From Pseudoips prasinana (taxonomy: Eukaryota; Arthropoda; Insecta; Lepidoptera; Nolidae): 64,000 bases of DNA. The notes under the pieces were generated by a model, which saw only the letters and a list, made by a program, of their open reading frames with translations, had not been told where the DNA came from and did not search any database. This document shows, one piece after another, positions 25,301 through 31,300 of this stretch (its first letter is position 1; each line of letters begins with the position of its first letter). Position numbers and translations under genes: made by a program. The stretch is taken from contig OX621250.1 in assembly GCA_951640165.1 (NCBI GenBank), positions 5,766,001 through 5,830,000 on the forward strand, given 5' to 3'.

Positions 25301-28300
25301 CTGGACCAGATTTAATGAACTCGCTACCCGGTATGCTGTTACAATTTAGATGCCATAAATATGCTGTGATTGGTGACATTCGACAGATGTTTCATCAAGT
25401 GGTTATAATGGAAAGAGATCGTTCAGCTCAACGTTTCTTATGGGAGAACGATGAGTATGAAATGAATGTAATGATCTTCGGTGCTATCTGCTCTCCAGCG
25501 TCAGCACAGTATATTAAGAACATTAACGCCGAAAGATTTAGAGACTCTCATCCCGAAGCAGTTAAAGCAATTGTAGATTTCCATTACATGGATGATTTGA
25601 TCATTTCTGTGGATACGATTGAGCAGGGAAAGAACTTGGCTAATGACGTCATCAATATCCATGCACAGGGTGGTTTCACAATGGCTAGTTTTATGAGTAA
25701 TTCTAGCGAGATTTTAAAAGTTTTACCTCACGATAAACTAGCGCCAAGTGGTATTAAAATCATGACAGACGATAAAGAAGATTGCTTAGAACGTATTCTG
25801 GGTCTACGATGGGACCACATGTATGACAATTTTCTGTTTAATCTTAATTTTACCAAGGTTAGTGAAGAACTTAAAACAGGTTCTAAAAGACCAACTAAAA
25901 GGGATGTTTTGAGGCTTATTATGTCAATATTCGACCCTTTGGGACTTATTTTATATATCATTATAAGAGGACGTATCATAATGCAGGATATATGGAAAGC
26001 TCAACTAGGATCGGATGACGAGGTGAGTGGAGAACACCACGATCGATGGTGTTTATGGCTAGATCACCTTAGACAAGCAGTTTCAATCCAGATTCCTAGA
26101 TGGCTTCTGACAGAAGACTGTGATGTATCAAGACCAGTTGAAATTCATATATTTTGTGATGCAAGGACTAGGGCTTTTGCGTCCGTTGCGTACTTACGCG
26201 TTGAACAGAGTGATAAACGTTTTCATGTTTCATTGCTTATGTCAAGAGGGCGAGTCGCTCCTTTAAAGGTGCTAAGTGTTCCGAGACTTGAGTTACAAGG
26301 TGCCGTTTTAGGAGCACGCATGCTCCAATCAATACGACGGTACATTGATCTCAAAATTTCTCGAGTCTTTTTGTGGTCAGACTCTAAGACTATTTTAAGT
26401 TGGATCAGATCGGAAGTAGGAAGATTTAAGCCTTTTGTAGCGCACCGAGTTAGTGAAATTTTAGAACTTACTGAGCCTCAATGCTGGAAGTGGGTACCAA
26501 CACACTTGAATCCTGCTGATCTTGCGACTAGAGAGGCTTCACCAATATCTGAAGTAAGTTCAATGTGGTTAGAAGGTCCAGAATTTCTTCATCACGATGA
26601 AGAAACATGGCCAGTTGAAATATCTCATGAGCCCGATCTTTACAACGACCCTGAAGTTAAGACCGTTCTACTAACTACTGCTACAGGTAATGTAACACTT
26701 CCTGATATCACGCGTTTTTCATCTTATTGGCGATTGGTACGCACTACAGCGTGGATTTTGCGATTTATAGCCAATCTACGATCGCCAGTTCGTCTATCAG
26801 GAGAACTACAGGCTGAGGAGACCAGATCAGCAGAGCTGTTTTTGTTGAAAGGCTGTCAAAAAAGGACATTTTCAGGTGAGATGCACACTCTTCAGACCAC
26901 AAGTAATGTAGACAAAGACAGTAGGCTTTATAAACTTGTTCCATTTCTGGACTCTGACGGTTTAATACGCGCTCATAGCCGTATAAACTCTGCTACCGTT
27001 ACTAGCTATGACACCAAAAATCCGATTATTTTATGCCCACGTGACTATTTTGTAAAATTACTTATTCTACAATATCACAAAGATGCAGCTCATATAGGAA
27101 AAGAAAAGGTACACAATGACTTAAGACAGAGATTTTGGTTGCTTCGTGGGCGTTCAGCTGTCAAGGCGGCGTGGCGAGAGTGTCAAACTTGTAAAAATAA
27201 ACGGGCTGAACCGAATCCTCCCATAATGGGTCAAATCCCAGAATCACGCCTGACAGCTGTACGAGCCTTCGCGTATACCGGACTAGACTATTTTGGACCA
27301 ATGACAGTGAAAGTCGGACGTAGACATGAGAAACGGTATGGTGCCTTATTTACATGCCTTACAGTTCGAGCAATTCACATTGAACTTGTCGATGATTTAA
27401 CATCCGACAGCGCTATAATGGCTTTACGACGTTTTATCTCAAGACGTGGCACGCCACTTGAGCTTTGGTCTGACAATGCGACTACTTTTAAAGGTGCCGA
27501 TAACGAATTACGTCGTTATGTCGAACGACTGGATCAAGATCGACTTCGCCAATTTTTGTTCGCCATGTTAATTGGAGAAACATTTGTCCCAACTCACCAC
27601 ATCAAGGTGGTTGTTGGGAGAGAATGGTTCGATCGGCGAAGACTGCCCTAAAATCGACATTAAAAGATCAGACACCGACACATCAAATTTTATTAACTGT
27701 TTTGACTGAAACTGAAATGTTTGTAAATAGCCGACCATTGACAGACGTTTCTATTGACCATGATGACGATCCACCACTAACACCAAATCATTTTATTTTT
27801 GGCGGTGTGACCGATTTTACGACTCAGACCTTAGACACTTTTAATGACACAGATTTACTCAGACGATCATGGCGACGATCTCAGAGACTGGCAGATTTAG
27901 TTTGGAAACGTTGGGTCAAGGAGTATCTGCCAACATTGACAAAAAGGGGGAAGTGGTTCCGTACCGTCGAGCCTGTAAAGTTAGACGATGTTGTGATAGT
28001 TTGTAACGACCAACTACCTCGAAATGTGTGGCCGAAGGGGATCGTTACAGAATGTTACCCGGGCCGAGACGGACAAGTACGAGTTGTAGACGTAAAGACT
28101 ACAGCCGGAACCTACCGACGACCTGTAACTAAAATTTGCAGACTAGACGTACGACCTTCTTCTGACTGACTCGCACAATATAAGGTACTTGACTAAACTT
28201 ATAAATCGTCCTATTGACTGAAGAACCTGACTTCGTACTAACCAGACTAGTCTGACGTGACTATTATGGTCTGACATTGAGAACTGCCGATTTGATAAGA

Positions 28301-31300
28301 CATCGAGCAGATTTCTTAATCAGTTGCTCTGACATGAGCAGTCTGACTGATCTGACCGGACACATTATGCGAGCAGGTTCTTTCTGACTTAACCCAACCT
28401 GATTGACTTAGGGTGACTTGGCTTGACCTAGACTGCCTTGCCCTGACCTGATCTGACTGGGAGTATTGAGTCTCAATACTGGAGGTGGGGATGTTACGGA
28501 CTTTTTAGACCTGAAATGACGTTGGCCGCCTCAAGAACAGACTTGACATGACAGATAAAAAGGTTTGTAAAATATAGAAGAATGTCACAGTAGAAGGAAA
28601 AATATGGAATAAAAGACGACATGAATTTCTGTGGTTTTTCTTTAACACGAATGTTTTTGTTCTATGACATTCCATTTTGGCGGCCGCACTTATTTTTTTT
28701 TAATTCTATACTCTATCCTCTTGACCATGGCGATTCATTCCAGGTAGTGCCGCAATTTGCCACAGGATGGCATTGATTTCAACTATTGAATGCGCGGGAA
28801 CTTTAGTACCCGGGACGTAGTACGGCTTACCTGCCGCGGGGACAAATGTACCCGTGGATGTTTTAGTTGTTAATGGGATTTCACACTAACCATGTTAATT
28901 TTAACATAAACTTGCCACATCAACATATAAATTCTAACTAAAGAGAGAATTGATTTTCTGGATGGAATTCTTATAGATATTTGCAATGTAATGCTATGGC
29001 ATGTGAAACCAATAAAAATATAAGAGTTTCTTTTTGATATTCATAGGACCATCACTCTGATATTGAATATACTGCATCATGTTCTAACAACCTTACTCAC
29101 ACGAGGTTACGGAATCATCCTAACAGAGGGATATCATCCACTTCTGGACAAAGGCCTCTTCAAAAGTTTGTCACAAAGGATTGTTCGAAAGTTTGTCTAT
29201 CATTTGGGGGATATGTGCCACACTACATTTGACAACCACAGTCATAGTACACAGATAGATGCTGCTGCCTGGGTCTCTGAGAGATATTCTCTCAGGAAGA
29301 CTTCTCTGCCCCCACAGGATGATATGAGGTGGTGATATTCTTTGCTATCAGCCACTCACAGGTAACAGAAAATAAAGTTATTATATCTTCATGTATTCTG
29401 CAAAAAATTGTACTTCCCTGGGGAAACATACTTCCTAATGTTTTCCACACAGGGAAGTACACACATACACAACTGTAGAATAATCTAAAAAAAATGTTGC
29501 TACCTGTATTCAACTTTGAAGCTCTATGAAACATACACGGTAATAGAAAATAAAAATAATGACTTTTACTTTCTTTCCTTTTACCTTTCTTTAAAAAAAG
29601 ACAGCACTAGGGAAATGAATCCCTATATCACAGATTCAGAGCAACTACTTATGGAGTTCACAAATATTCATCCTGAAAATGAGCATCTTAACTGCTGTGC
29701 TAGAAATGCAGTTCTGCATGTATTGTACTGCCCATGTGCAAAAAGTTGTGACCTGGGTGCAGTGGTGTCATAGGAGAAAACACCACATACATGGATAGTA
29801 ATGTTCTTACTATGTTTATGCAAGACTTTAAACTAAAAATTGTTCAATGGATAAGGTGTAACAATTTTAACATTAATTGAGGGTAGATATAAAAAAATCA
29901 ATTAACACGTTGAATGCCACCAAAAAAAATGCATCTTCCCGTTCAGGCCGTGTCGGTCAGTGATGGTCGACAACTAGACTTTCCGTTCAGGCTGCGTCGG
30001 TCAGTGCTGACCGCAATTTACGAGTGTTTTTGATCCATTCCTACAGGCCGTAGGGCAGTGCTATCAAACTAATTCCTATATTCATTGACCCGCGTGGCCT
30101 TCTAGTTACGCCAACTATGATGGTTTTTGAAAATCGTAAATGACTTTGAAAAAAAACAACATTTACGTAAGAGTGAAAATTTGTATGCAGCGAAATTGGA
30201 AAGGCCTTTGTCTAGCAGTAGATTTTTGTGTTTGATGAGGATATAGAAGTAAATTGTGCAGGATTGTGAGTGTGGATGTAGAAAGTAATCTCTAAAACTA
30301 CCTACATACTCATTCAATTTAAAAAAATCTTTCACTGGTAGTAAGCTGCGTTATCGATGAGCGCTTCACTAATAATATAAATCCACAAGTTATTGTGTAT
30401 GGGTGTGTATGTGTGGGTTTGTTTGTGTGTTAATGTTTGTGTCAGAGGGTATATATGTTGTATGTATGCGTGTGTGATGTGTGATTGTGCGCGAGTCTGT
30501 GTGGTTGTAAAATATTTAGCGAAAATTGTACAAAACAAACAAATTATTCAAAGGTATCAAAAGGTTTATTGGTATAAAAATTAAACATAAAATAAAAATA
30601 ACTCTTCCATACTGAAAGTAATCAAAATAGTGCATGAACGTTGGCAAAACATTCAACACACAGAAAAGGTTTGTCTACGCAACTATCGCAAAAAGTAGGC
30701 ACTTTTTTAGTTTTGTTTCTGGCTAGTGCACGTCCAAATGTAGTGACATTATTCTTGTAACATTCTGTACACATCCGACGCACCTTCAGAGAAGGTCCTA
30801 CTTTTTTCTGAAGCACGTGTTTCTTCTTTTTTATCGTCCGTTCTGAAGGTGCTTCGGAGGTTGAAGGTTTTGCCAGAAAACTTTTCAGTATTTCTTTTCT
30901 CAAATCCACAATAGCTATATGTTTGTTCGTGACGGTTTTATACAAAATTAAAGCATTCACCATGGCGACATTCAAAATCAGATCAAAGACAATTTTTTTG
31001 TACCATTTTAAAGTTTTTCTTAATGGTGTCTGGTATGCTGCCATTTGATCCGACAGATCTACTGCTCCCTTTGCCTTGTTATAATCTACGACTATAGCCG
31101 GTTTCATTGTAGTTTTATTATGTTTGGTAACGGGAATAAAACGCGTTGAATGTTTTGTGGAAAGCACCAGAACATCTCGTTTGTCTTTCCACCTCAAAAC
31201 CGTTATCCCATCATCACTTTCTCTCGCTATGTGCTGGCCTTTTTTTAGCTTAGTGGAAACAACAACTTTAGGGAAATGTCTTCTGTTCTTTCTTAAAGTA

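Larger units (their letters stand above)
22698..28647 (+). mobile_element. BEL/Pao LTR retrotransposon with matching LTRs
   Basis: Two 156-bp LTRs (22698-22853 and 28492-28647) begin TGTTACGG, end TTTAACA, and look identical. The 5-bp CGAAT flanks it (22693-22697 and 28648-28652). A purine tract GGAGGTGGGGA precedes the 3' LTR, with a small palindrome GTATTGAGTCTCAATAC just before it. Inside are a gag-pol frame and a frameshifted integrase. LTR identity implies recent insertion into Mlf intron 2, on the opposite strand to the gene. Confidence 0.93.

Noticed and set aside
27624..27650. Separate gene starting at the ATG at 27624
   Set aside because: That Met is inside the conserved integrase block; it is the shifted continuation of the BEL polyprotein.
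28680..28860. Possible alternative promoter or exon in the GC-richer patch
   Set aside because: No recognisable coding and no splice pair fitting Mlf phases; noted only as unassigned.
30393..30584. Val/Cys-rich small protein
   Set aside because: Low-complexity TG repeat in the piggyBac 3' region.
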